Shown here one piece after another: positions 47,036-58,685 of a DNA stretch of 64,000 nucleotides. The DNA comes from Carallia brachiata (lineage: Eukaryota; Streptophyta; Magnoliopsida; Malpighiales; Rhizophoraceae). The notes beneath the pieces were generated by a model, which saw only the letters and a list, made by a program, of their open reading frames with translations, did not search any database and was not told where the DNA came from. Both the position numbers and the translations under genes were made by a program. The stretch lies in the NCBI GenBank assembly GCA_021464245.1, contig JADCRB010000019.1:3701130-3765129 (forward strand), written 5' to 3'. The first letter of the stretch is position 1, and each line of letters begins with the position of its first letter.

Positions 47036-48829
47036 AGTGAAGCACATGTTGATGCCACTTTTCACCCCAAGAGGTGGAACACTATCCATAGTGCCTTTTG
47101 TTTAAAGAAAAATTAAGCAGTTATTTTGTTTGTTACATACTTGCAGAAGCTGGATGGCAAAGGCGCAAGAATTGCAGACTATTTTGATGTGATTGCAGGG
47201 ACAAGACCTTGATGCTAACAACCCCAAATGATAAAAATCGCCCCTTGTTTGCTGCTAATAAAATCAATTACTTTTATCTTGAAAACTGCCCCAAAATCTT
47301 TCCCCAAGACAAGTATTTTCATGAATTCTAAAGGACACCCAACTTGAAACATTAAAATTGCCACAAGGTTGCTAATGGAATCCCTTTCGCCACAGTTTTC
47401 TCCTGGGAATGGCTGCTGCAACTCTCGGAAATTTTATAGCAGGACCTAAATATGATGGCGAGTATTTGCATAAGACAGTCAAGGAAAAACTGGGAGACAA
47501 ACGGTTGAACCAGACATTGACAAATGTTGTGATCCCAACATTTGACATAAAGCAACTCCAGCCTACAATCTTCTCCAGCTATGAGGTAAAAAATTACCAA
47601 TGCTAGTAGCAACTTTGTCTAAACCACTAGTTATATCTGTGCTTCCTTTTCTAAATATTGGATATGAGAACTAGTTATATATTAGTGTCCACATCTGACA
47701 CGTCTTGACTGTCCACACTCTTGATCAGGTGAAGAATGACTCGAGCTTGGATGCCCCATTTTCTGATATAGCATTGGAACTTCAGCTGCCCTAACTTATC
47801 TCCCATCCCATTATTTTCAAACCAAAACTTCAACAGGAAAAGTGAGATCATTCAATCTTGTTGATGGCGGTTTGGCTGCAAAGAATCCGGTATTTCTATT
47901 ATATATTAATTGCTTATCAACCTCATTCCATGTTGTGCGGAAAGTAATACACAAGTTTTATGTGATTCATTAACATTAAAAAATTTTCAGGCATTTATTG
48001 CTATAAATGATGTGATGAAAGAAATGAAACGTGGGAACAACCAATTCAGGGGCATCCAGCCAACTGAGTACACGTGATTTCTTGTTCTATCCTTAGGAAC
48101 TGGTGAAGCTAAGAATGAGGGAAAATACTCTGCAAAAGAAGCCGCTGGGTGGGGCATATTGGGATGGTTAAGCAGTGACAATGGCAATCCTTTGATAGAT
48201 AGCTACATGCAAGCTAGTACTGACATGGTTGATATTCATATGACCAGCCTTTATCCGGCCCTCGGCTGCGAGGACGGCTACATCCGAATTCAGGTATTAT
48301 ATGATGTCTCGCACTGTGATATATAGATGGTAATTAACATCATCACATAAAAAAAACTGAAGGAAAGAAAATAAGAAACAAGTGTCTATCTCTGCAAATA
48401 TTGGAAACGAACAATAACTAATGAATTAAGTTGGGTACGCCACAATGGGCTCAATTTTGTACTCTTTATTAATTAGTGAATTTTTCTTGCTTTTCTAAAA
48501 AAAACACCATCCTCTTCATCAAAATTAGATATCCAAAAACAATAGGAATTTCTCTGCATCTATCTAACTATAAATGTAATCTATTACGAAAAACAGGATG
48601 ACACACTTACTGGAACATTGACAGCGATGGATGTAGCCACCAAAGAAAACTTGCAGAATCTCATTACAGTGGGTCAAAAGTTGTTGAAGAAACCACTATC
48701 AAAGGTGAATCTGAGTACTGGATGCTTTGAGCCTGTTGGTAAGGGTACAAATGAAGACACACTAATAAGGTAACACATCTATGTATGATTAGTGTCACTA
48801 CTTAAGGCATTTGTGAACATATTAGTTTG

Positions 48830-48970
48830 TTTTCTTTCGGTCTTGGAAAGAGGGGTCAGAACCCTACGGGGGAGGGGAAAGTGAGGAGGGATAGAGTTCA
48901 AACCTCTACCACTACAAAAAACAACACGTCTTTTGGTCAATTGGTTTACACCTAGTTCTCTTCGCATATT
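48830..48970 (-). mobile_element. SINE-like element in the last intron (copy A)
   Basis: On the minus strand it has a B-box-like GGTTTGAACTC and a C-rich body ending in AGACCGAAAGAAAACAAAC. The same element is in the last intron of the intact gene (61005-61145), so it inserted before the duplication. Confidence 0.45.
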
Positions 48971-49502
48971 TGCATTGGATTACATAATGTAATACATAAT
49001 GCCAATTTTTACTTTTGAGATTTTGACCATGTATTGGTTTATTTGAAATGTTTACATTTGAATTTTGCAGGTTGGCTAAAGCACTCTCAGATGAAAGGAA
49101 GTGTGGTGCATCTCGAGTTGCATCCAACTGAATAATGATACATGCCATCATTCAGCTGCTACATAAGATATGTAAGTAAGTGTATATGAATAATGATCAT
49201 GCTCGTATTTCATTTCGTAGCTATATTTGTACGCGCAATATGTAATCTTTGAATGATGATGTACCCGTGGAACATCTCAATAAACAGGTCAAGTCCAAAA
49301 CTTCAATTTTGGGCTCGGACTCATATTCTATTAAAACGTACAATCATGTGATAGTCATCTACAAGTATATCATCAAATCAAAGTTCTGACGAGAGCTTTA
49401 GTCCTTTTCCGCAGTTGGACTGCCATCCATTAAGAACATTGCTTCACTTATATGAAAAACAAGTCTAAAATTGAAATTTCAATTTGAATTACATTATCAC
49501 TG

Positions 49503-50680
49503 TTTTTTTTTTTTTTTTTTCCTCCGGATTGCTAGGCACCAGAAATTGAAAAACTAAGATAGCAAGCGAAGCCACTGCACCCCTGCCTAAAGCCCGACAA
49601 ACCCAAATTTGCAAAGAGTCGAACTATGAAGACAGAAGAAATAGGTATAGACTAATGCTAACATTGAGTTTTACCTCTATTAAATAATTATTTATTTATT
49701 TTTTTTACAAAATTAAGTTCTAAATATATTTAGTGTTATCTTAAATATACTTATTACTTTAAGTCTTGCTAAAAAAAATTTTTCTGCTACCTATTTCTAT
49801 TATACGGCTATTTTCTATAACAACCTGCAGGTTTTTCTCAAATGCAAATTAAAATATTTTTGACCAAATGAAAAAGCGGGCCATTTGAGCTAAACAATCC
49901 AACTACTTCCAAAGCAAAGGAGATAAATTACAAGCCCGCAAAGGAGATAAATTACAAGCCCACAATAGATGCATGATAGTTTTAGCTTGGCGGTTGCAAA
50001 GAGGGCAGAGATTAGACCGGGAAGCCCCGTACGCTAGCGTTCATAATTAGTCAGAATTCTCTATGCGCTATATGCCAAAGGAAACAATGCAATTTTTTAG
50101 GACAACTCAGTTTCCAAAGTTTCATGAAACACGACTACCAGCAGTTGCACTCTACAGGTGTTAGAATGGAATGATACGCAATTTTACACGAAAAACTGCC
50201 ATCGGAGGAAGCAGCTCATGCTAGGACATTCAAGGAAATCATCCTGATGAGAGCGTAACACAATAGGTGCAAGACAGCGAATAATCTCCGGAGGTAAGAG
50301 TGGATGGAGTTTTTGCTAGATCCAACTAACATCAGAGTCTCAAAAATCAGCAACTTTCAGCTGATTTTCTTCTAGTAGGAGGTGATGGGTTACAAACTGT
50401 TCAAGGGAGTCATTGCCACATCAAGAATCAACCCAAATGTTTACCGGCCTACCATGACCCAGCCGCCATTTAATCCCACGGTTCAAAACATATTGCACTC
50501 GCGCCATACTACGCCAACTGTGAGAAGCAACCCATTTATATTGGACTAAAGCGTTCCCTCTCGACAATACTTCCCCTTTGATAACTGAACCCATAAACTG
50601 TCATGCTCTGTTACGACATGCCAATTAAGCTCGGCCAAAAGCACTTGGTTTGCTATATGAGATGGAAAAAAAAGTAGAGT
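49503..50680 (-). mobile_element. 5'-truncated LINE remnant (zf-RVT region)
   Basis: A T run at 49503-49520 is the poly(A) tail of a minus-strand element. Between about 49900 and 50660 the minus strand encodes, with stops and frame changes, pieces typical of the LINE ORF2 C-terminus: KLHPLLPPEIIR, a KLWKLSCPKKLHCFLWHIAH-like stretch and a zf-RVT SLPSLQPP...HLLWA-type region. It fills the spacer between duplicate copies A and B. Confidence 0.65.
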
Positions 50681-51234
50681 TCCAAAAAATTTTTTATGCA
50701 ATTTTTTTGCCTGAATTATATCAGGTTTTCTATTTTTTACAATAAAAATGTTATTTTTTGTAATAAAAAATTATAAAAATTATTTTTATAAATAGAATTA
50801 AATTATAAAAAATGCTTACTTTAATAAAATTAACTATTAAAAAATAAAAATTCATTTTAATGTATAATTGTAAATATAATAGAACATCTCAATATACAAG
50901 ATATCCATATTTACAGTATTTATGAAGGGTAAACGTGCTAATTTTCATTATTATTCTTGTAGCAATGTTATTTCATGACTTAAATAAACTTTCAAATATA
51001 TTCTAATGACATACTATATAAAATTGTAAATAAAATTTAGATGACTACTAAATTATTTTTAAATAAGTTATTCACAAGTTTTATCGAGCCGAACCTATCT
51101 TTACTTAAACTTAATTTATTTATTAAATCAGCTTTATTATAAAGTTTTGAATGAACTTTTACCGAGTCAAGTTACTGAAATTTTTAATAAATGTATTAAT
51201 CCGTTAACACCCCTATATATGTTCTTCTATATCC
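50681..51234. other. AT-rich spacer between duplicate copies
   Basis: No supported feature; very AT-rich. Confidence 0.4.
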
Positions 51235-52703
51235 TTTTGCTTTTTGAAAAGATATTTTGCTCTATATTTTGCACAACTTCCTCGTTGTGATGCTTTCATT
51301 ATGCTTTTTTTTTTCTCCCCATGTTGAAGCTCAAGTCAAAGTGCCAATGTGTCCCCGAAAATTCTAATTTAACTCATATTTTTTATAAATATAACTTATT
51401 CATAATTTTTATATATAAGTGAAATCTATTTAAAATAAAAAAATAAAAAAAAACATATTTATATAATGTAAAATCATAAGTGTGCTTTACTCATTAAAAA
51501 AAAAAGAAGTAAATAAGCAAGCATCCATTGTTCCTCATTTTGTCAAGGGGTGAAGCACTCGGGGGTGACATGTGATTTATAAGATACATATGCGGACGTG
51601 ACACTAACAACAAATAACGGTAAAATTTTAGAGAGATCAACTTTGATTAATTAGTTAAAATTTCAAATTATAGATTTCGGATTTGAATCTAGGAAATACA
51701 AATAAAATTAATAATAATATTATTGTTACTATTTTGATATTAATAATAATATTATTTATAACTTAATGGTTTACAAACTAAAATTTTTGACCCAGAACTT
51801 TTTAACAAGTGACGAGACCTTAGTTCTTAATTTTCAAGTAGCTATTGTCCCAGGAACTCCATCCAAAGCTCTTGGGAGTGGAGATTTTGAAAGAAAATTA
51901 AGAATTATTGACCCCACCATGTACCATGTAATTTGGTAAAATTTTTTTAGTAAAAGTTTAATTGGAAAAGAGATTTTACTGTAAATTTTATGAATAATCT
52001 AAATGCAACATACATCTAATCAGATTATAATAGTCTAATTTATGTCTACAGGCACGGGCTGAACTAGACTATTTTTTTTTTTAAATACAATAATTATTAC
52101 CCGAATACGTTTCTTGGTGCACCCAAAATACAATCCATATTTGAGGGAATTTGAGGAACTGAAATTTGGACATCCGATACCCTCCCCAAGAACTTTGCTT
52201 TTATGGGCTACCACACCAGGTTTCAAGTTTCGGTTCTTTAAGGTATTAGGATGTCTCCATCCCTTTCAAAAATTTTAATATTATATGTTAACATAACGTT
52301 TAAAAAATTCTAAATTAGAGTAGTTAACATGATTGATTAAATAACAAATATTTATTACCCCAAGATGGTGTATAATTTTTAAAAAAATTTTGAAATTAAT
52401 TTTATGTGTCCAATATATATATGACATAGTAATGATAAAAAAAATATCAAATACATATGTTTATCCAACACAACTATAAAATGTGCATTATATGTGGATC
52501 AAAAGTGTATAATATGTCTGTCTAAATTTTTTTATTTTAATTTTTTATTATACATTTTTAAAGTATCTGATATATGTTTGATAAGTGTCAAATATATGTC
52601 GTATTTAACACATATATCAAATATAAATACACATCATTTCAAAAATATCCGTATATTATATCTTGATAGCGATGGAACTGAAATGGATTCCTTGGTAAAT
52701 TTA

Positions 52704-53961
52704 GGAGCCGTTTGTAGACGCTATTAATTTTTTGTTGCTGTTTCTTATTTTTTATTTTTTTGTTTTTGTTGTTTGTTTAATTTTTGTGTTTATTGTTGTC
52801 ATTTTTTTTACAAGAATAAAAAAGTAGATAGAGAAAGGATAGCGAGAGATATGGTAAAAAAAAGTATGAATACAGAGAGAAAAAGAGACGAGAGAGAGAG
52901 AGAGAGTAGAGAAAGAATGATTAGAGAGAGAAAAAGGAGAGAGAAATAGGGTAGAGAGAACATGAGTAGAGAGAATGGAAGAGAGAGAAAAGAGAGAGGG
53001 TAGAGAAAGAATGAGTAAAGAAAATGGTAGAGAGAGAAAAATAAGAGAGAGAGAGAGGGTAGAGAGAGAATGAGTAGAGATACTGGTAAAGCGAGAAAAA
53101 AGAGAGAGAATGTGGCTAGAGGGAGCATGAGTAGAGAGAATGGTTAAGCGTGAAAAAAGGAGACAAAGTGTGGGTAGAGAGAGAAAAAGAAGAGAGAGAG
53201 ATAATAGAGAGAGAATGAGTAGAGAGAATGATAGAGCGAGAAAAAAGAGATAGTGTGAGTAGAGAGAGAATGGTAGAGAGAGAAAAAGGGAGAGACAGGG
53301 TAGAGAGAGAATCAGAAAAGAGAATGGTAGAGTAAGAAAAAGGAGAGAGAGTGAGGGTAGACAGTGAACGGTAGAGAGAGACAAAATGAGAGAGAGAGGG
53401 TATAGAGAGAATGAGCCGAAAGAATGGTAGAGTGAGAAAAAATAGAGTATGGGTAGAGAGAAAATTGTGGAGATGAAAAAGAAGAGAGAGAGGGTAGAGA
53501 GAGAATGAGTAGACAGAATGATTGAGGGAGAAAAAGGAAAGAGCGAGTGGGTAGAGAGAGAATGAGTAGAGAGAGAAGAATGAGAGAAAGAGAGTGAGAC
53601 TAGAGAAAGAATGAGTAGAGAGAATAGTAGAGATAGAACAAGGAGAGAGAGAGGGTAGAGAGAGAAAGCATAGAGAGAGAAATAGTAGAGACAGAAAAAA
53701 TAGAGAGGGATAGAGAGAGGATGAATAGAGAGAGATATAGTGAAGAAGGTTGATAGAGAGAGAAAAAGTAATGAGAGAAAGTATAGAAAGGAAAGTGAAA
53801 AATAAAATAGAAAAATATCTTTTATTATTTTTTTATTCTGTTTTTTTCTTTGAAAAATTTTCATATTTCAAAAAAAAATGAAAACAAAAACGATAACAAA
53901 CATGTTTTAATTTTTTTTATATAAAAAATAAACAGAAAATAAAAAAAAATCATACTGAACC
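52704..53961 (-). mobile_element. Purine-rich minisatellite in a Harbinger/Tourist-like element, copy 2
   Basis: The left end is GGAGCCGTTTGTAG after TTA (52701-52703). The right end, read inward, is GGTTCAGTATGATTTT, and TTA follows at 53962-53964. Copy A has the uninterrupted site (TTGGTAAATTTA joined to a CCTTCAATGAC-type sequence), so this is a discrete insertion with a 3-bp TTA duplication. The interior is about 0.95 kb of GAGAGAATGAGTAGAGAGA and GGTAGAGAGAGAAAAAG units, the inverse of 36627-37560. The 370-codon minus-strand ORF is a low-complexity artefact. Confidence 0.7.
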
Positions 53962-54452
53962 TTACTTGACTCCAATGACTTTTAAATTAATTCCTCGACT
54001 TTGCGTGCCAACTTTTCAGGCAATTTGCGTGGAATTTGATGTGACTTGCTTGCTAATCATCCTGAAATTTGACTGTGTCATTCTCTATATCTTGAATCCA
54101 TACTTCAATTAACACTTACATATAAATTAAATTAAACAAAAAAAAGTTTAATTTGATTTATTTTTTTAATAAATATAATTTATTCAGAATCTTATATAAT
54201 ATAATAAGTAAAATTTATTTAAAATAAAAAATAAAAAAATAAATTTATATACTATAAAATTATTAATAAATTATACTAAAAAAATAAAATTAATAAACAT
54301 TATATTCAAATCATTGAAATTTAATTACACAAAATAGACAAAAAATTGAAGTTGTAGTTATAAGAAACATATGGCCTGCGGTAAAGACTATAGAGTTATA
54401 CTAGTCCGTTTTCTTCTATATTTACAGGAGTCTTTTAAACATGTATAAGCTT

Positions 54453-54778
54453 CTTTTTTTTTTTTTAACATAAAAAAAATTTATTGCAAGTATATCAGTT
54501 ATCAGATTTCTGAGTTGAGACTAGCTTTGGACTATCAGAATACCTCATTCAACTGTCTGTAAAGGGACAAACTTAATACTTGAACACTATTAAGTTTGAA
54601 TGTGACTCCCTCAAACCGATAATGATGTTAACGAGTTGTGAACCAGTACAGTGCCGCAAGAGATGAAGGTAGGGAGGCTGGTGTTGCCTCAAATGTTGAC
54701 ATCAAGACTCGAATCTAAATTAGACGTGAAGAAAGTACGTCGAATTGTTATTAGACTACCACATCGAGTAATAGCTTG
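54453..54778 (-). mobile_element. tRNA-derived SINE (326 bp) with 15-bp TSD
   Basis: Perfect direct repeats AACATGTATAAGCTT flank it at 54438-54452 and 54779-54793. On the minus strand an A-box-like TGTGGTAGTCTAATAAC and B-box-like GATTCGAGTC lie near the 5' end. The body ends CTGATAACTGATATACTTGC, followed by a T-rich then A-rich tail. It is the same family as 57769-58087. It is absent from copy A. Confidence 0.85.
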
Positions 54779-54994
54779 AACATGTATAAGCTTAAACAAC
54801 CAAATATTTTATCTATCTTGGATTAGCTTTATTTGTTGGGTTTCACATTTATTGCACTAGCCTAGTGTTACACATTGTTGGACCTTTGAGCATTTTTTTT
54901 TTTAACGATTGCTCGTAAGCTTAGTGTACATTAATTATTAGGCCTTTGAGCAATTGCTCATAAGTCATCATCCTTTTTTATATTTTAGTAACTT

Positions 54995-57310
54995 TTTCTT
55001 TTTTCCGAATTTTAACATTATTCATAACATCCATATAATCACAAGGATATCCGTTGAATAAAAACAGGCTGACAAACCGTAACCAAACACGCTCATAGGG
55101 TTTAAAAAGAACTACAGTAATCTCCTAAATGTCACAGGTATTCAGCTCGCAAGCTAAAAAATTAAAGCTGACCCCGCTAGACAAAGCAAAAAAAACCCAA
55201 ATTAAGCATTACACCATCGTGAAGAGGCCATCTAAATGACAAACGTTCCCACTTGTTTCCCAACTCAGAACCACTCGTGCTACAACTATCTGCAAGGACC
55301 ACCATAACCACTAGGAGTAAGACTAAACAGCCTTGCCAATTCCACTGGGAGTAAGACTAAAGAGCCTTGCCAATCACTACAAGGATAATTGCAACAAGAA
55401 CTCAGCCCTACTGTGCATACCAGGAAGAACGCTAATTAGCAGTACCATCAAGTCACCACAAGAAACCCACTCCCAATCATGCACTACAACATAGGACCCA
55501 GGAGCAATAATTCCCCAAACCATCCCACCAGCACCCATCATCCCAAGAAGCCAAACCCAGTGCATATCCACCTTTCCTATACTCAACTATCGACCACATA
55601 GTCTGCTACTAGCATCCATCTTCCCTTTCAAGCTCACCTACCACCCATTCCCATCAATCAGACTCATACAAAGGCACACCAAAATCACCATGCTTTAGAG
55701 AAAAACAAAAAGACTCCACTGTAAATCCCGGCAGCCCGGCTAGTACAACATCATTTAAGCCAACAAGGCAAATGGACCACGCAATTGTGATCGTATAGAA
55801 TATAGCTCATATCCTAGCCGACCACTCCTCACAACTCTTCATTTATCTCTTTTTCTAGCCCATTAATTAATGACAAGAAAATAATACCCCAGCACTCTGA
55901 GCTATGTCCGAAAAAAGTGATCGTACCCCTTGTTGCACTTCCTTTTCAATTACCATGTCTACCATTCTAGCAATAGTGGCGTCCTCATTCCCTACTGTCA
56001 TCAAACCCATCAATTTCCCCACTTCCGAAATAGCTTTTGCTTCTTTTCTTGCAATCAGATTGCAACATCGAATGTGCGAACCCGATATTTCAATACCCCC
56101 TAACGTTATCTCCCTTTGTTTCTCCATTATTGTAGCTATAGACTTCCTCCCTTTTCCCTTCTTTCTTACTTTGGTTTTCAGTTGTATCCTTTTTACTATT
56201 TTTTCGTCTTAAAATTTTCCCTATTTTCTGTAACCATAATCTCAGATATTGAAGTTGAATCTTGAGACTCTTTTTCTCATCTGAATTCAATACACCAAAC
56301 TTCACAAGTTCCATACATATAACACCACTGGAGGCAGAATTAGTAAGTGATATCCGAAAAATCTCCCAATAATCAAGCAGAATAACAAGGAACCACAACT
56401 CGAGAACTTCATCATCAAACTTAATGCCATACCTGATAATTCATCAATAAGTCTTTAAAATTCATTTAAGTGATCAGCAACTAAACTTAATTTTTCGTGT
56501 CTCAATTGCATCATTTTCTTCAACAAGAACTTCTTGTAATCAGACTTTGAAGTATACAATGTCCCAAGATTGGTCCACAAAGCTCGTGATGTTTCTCACT
56601 ATAAATGTGATTATAAAAAATATTGTTCATGCTCAAATTCTTATTTCTCATCTGTCTTCAACTCAGGTTTAGTAGAGCAAACACGGACAAATACAACTTC
56701 TTCATCAATAAGAAAATTTTCATTTTACTCCTCTAAATATCATAAGTGGTATCATTCAGAAAAATTATTCTATTCACAGTGGCATCCATTAATCAAACAA
56801 GCCAAATACATTACTCAAAGTTTTGATACTAATTTTTTTTTGAACGGCAATGATAATATTATTCATAGCATCCTCATAAAACCAGGATACTCTTGCAAAA
56901 TTTAAACCGACTGCATCCTCATATTACTCGTTGAGAGAAACGTGAGAGTTCAAAATTGAGAGAAATCTGAACAGAATTTAAATAAACGACTGATTCACAA
57001 ACTTGAAAATGCATCTTAATTTAAAATCTTAGAGCATTGCGTTTGTTGGTCTTTTTTTATTTGTCTATTACTTTCTTCTTGTTCTCACTGACAATGCGAG
57101 ATTTTTTAATTATTTAGCCCACACTTAAAATTCCAATATTTCCCACGAGTACACTATCAATAAACCTAGCACACTCCTCTTCAATAAGACAATTACTAAT
57201 TCCGTCGGTCCCATCCACCAACGGTTCCCAAAGGTAAAGTCCACTTTACCACGCCTTCTTCCACATCCGAGCTGTCATGCACACTTACATATTTTCATCT
57301 CTCAAAAACT
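54995..57310 (-). mobile_element. Composite insertion: LINE tails and copia gag remnant
   Basis: It is absent from copy A. About 55000-55870 on the minus strand is a LINE 3' region ending GATTATATGGATGTTATGAA plus an A-rich tail; it contains a tandem pair of 34-bp units (55308-55341, 55342-55375). About 55880-56830 on the minus strand is a decayed Ty1/copia gag: pieces such as GTLYTSKSDYKKFLLKKMMQ, DHLNEF and LIDELSGMA follow the UBN2-type gag order, with many stops. A second LINE-like tail lies at about 56830-56905. No integrase, reverse transcriptase or LTR pair was recognised. Confidence 0.55.
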
Positions 57311-57768
57311 ATTGTAATACGATGACAATGACATGGCAACAAGCCCCACATTCTCGCGGACACGCCTGATGCGTCAAGCATCATATGGGTTTACGGCCTA
57401 GGCCAAAAATTTGTCTTTGAACGACGAAATTTCATTGACTATTTGACAACAAAAGGAAAGAAAGTAGGCCACTAAAAAATTGTCCAAAATTTTGTCCTAC
57501 TGCGAAGAAGCGTCGAATTTTTGCAATTATCATTAAGCCTTTTTCAACAAAAAAAAAAGGAATATATTTTATTATTTTTTTATTATAAAAAATATCACAA
57601 TAGTGGGTAGATACCGAAAATCGAAAAAATTGCAAAAATTTCAAACAAAAAAAACTTCTAGTTGTATTGGGACTCCAAAAGAAAGGCCACAAAAAACAGC
57701 CATGCTTTTGGTTCGACTACCTGGCCTATGTCGAGAGTAAACCTCTCTTACCTACGTGACCTAATAAT

Positions 57769-58087
57769 TGTTTTTTTATCATACAAAAAAATTCATCACA
57801 AGTACATCAGTCATCAGATCTGATAGTTTGGATCGAAGTAACCCTTATTTATCTGCTCTATTCAATCCAATCTATAAAAAAGATTTACCACACAAATACT
57901 GTTAGATCTAAACCCTCCCGCAAGCTGATAAAATAATGTTAACGAGTCTATAATTAAGGCCGTGTGCTTATGGTCAGTCCAGATAATTTCCAAAGTCAAA
58001 GCCTCCAAGTGCTATTTATAGAACTCGAAACCAAGTCAGACGTATGAAAAACACGTCGAGTTACCATAACGTGAATACGGTGGTACA
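57769..58087 (-). mobile_element. tRNA-derived SINE (319 bp) with 12-bp TSD
   Basis: TGACCTAATAAT occurs at 57757-57768 and 58088-58099, and copy A has one uninterrupted version of the site. The minus strand carries a B-box-like GGTTTCGAGTTC and ends CTGATGACTGATGTACTTG followed by a T-rich then A-rich tail, matching the SINE at 54453-54778. Confidence 0.85.
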
Positions 58088-58538
58088 TGACCTAATAATA
58101 GAGCTAAAGAATACGGTAATTTGCATTTAAACCATTTAGCATGTTTGAAGAAATTCCTTTTATAGATAGTCAACGAATAATCTCAGTTAATTTTCATGGA
58201 AATTATTTAACACGTTTATGCGTCCATTTGCCTTTGGTCAATAATTGAAATATTCTGTTTAAAAATTAGATGTAAGCATTTAGCGTTGGTTCTTACTAAT
58301 TATAATCATTTTTTGAGTGAGTAACATTTATTTGTGATTTAACACAATCCTAAAATTTTTTTATTTTTTTATTGGAAATAAATCTCACTTATTGTGTGAT
58401 ATAATATTACAATTAAATTATATTTATTAAAAAATATAAATTAAATTAAATTATTTATTTATTTTTTTGATTGACTACAAACAAGGGATGGACGACTTCT
58501 TAGCCTATTCCACGTAAGTGTGTTCATCTAATTTTGTG

Positions 58539-58546
58539 TATAAATA
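58539..58546 (+). promoter_or_regulatory. TATA box of the intact patatin-like gene
   Basis: TATAAATA lies 140 bp upstream of the ATG at 58686, in the same context as in copy A. A copy-specific AT-rich MITE lies just upstream (about 58310-58475). Confidence 0.6.
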
Positions 58547-58685
58547 GCCTCTAAGGCGCTTGGGAGATTACCAAACTTAAAACTCTCACATTCGAGTGTT
58601 CCAGCGGCGCACTTGATAGACTTTCAAACAACTTCTCTACGCCCTCTCTTGAAAAATTTCAGCTTGCTTTCTCAACTTTTTCTAC

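Larger units (their letters stand above)
46396..49131 (+). pseudogene. Patatin-like phospholipase pseudogene (copy A); catalytic Ser motif deleted
   Basis: Exons by comparison with the intact copy: 46396-46530, 47147-~47311, 47396-47585, 47729-47889, 47991-48293, 48597-48769, 49071-49131. Exon 1 keeps the oxyanion-hole motif DGGGIRG. Exon 2 lacks 16 bp near 47213, which removes the GTSTGG nucleophile elbow and shifts the frame to a stop within two codons. Other lesions are an altered exon 2 donor, a 1-bp deletion in exon 4 (near 47770) and CGA to TGA in exon 5 (48075-48077). DGGLAANNP has become DGGLAAKNP. Splice sites and the C-terminus are otherwise well preserved, so loss is recent relative to the duplication. 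AATAAA follows at 49279-49284. A SINE-like element lies in the last intron. Confidence 0.9.
41860..49500. repeat. Segmental duplication copy A
   Basis: Blocks throughout this region match 51235-61650 in the same order. Shared landmarks are GAAAAGATATTTTGCT and CTTCCTCGTTGTGATGCTTT at the left edge, GGTGCACCCAAA...GAGGAACTGAAATTTGGACAT in the middle, TTAGGCCT(C/T)TGAGCAATTG, CCCACATTCTCGCGGACA, the promoter and all seven patatin exons, and the downstream CTCAATAAACAG. It ends where a LINE remnant's T run starts (49503). Confidence 0.8.

Noticed and set aside
52752..53864. 370-codon minus-strand ORF
   Set aside because: Translation of the GA/CT minisatellite; same artefact as the inverted copy at 36.7 kb.
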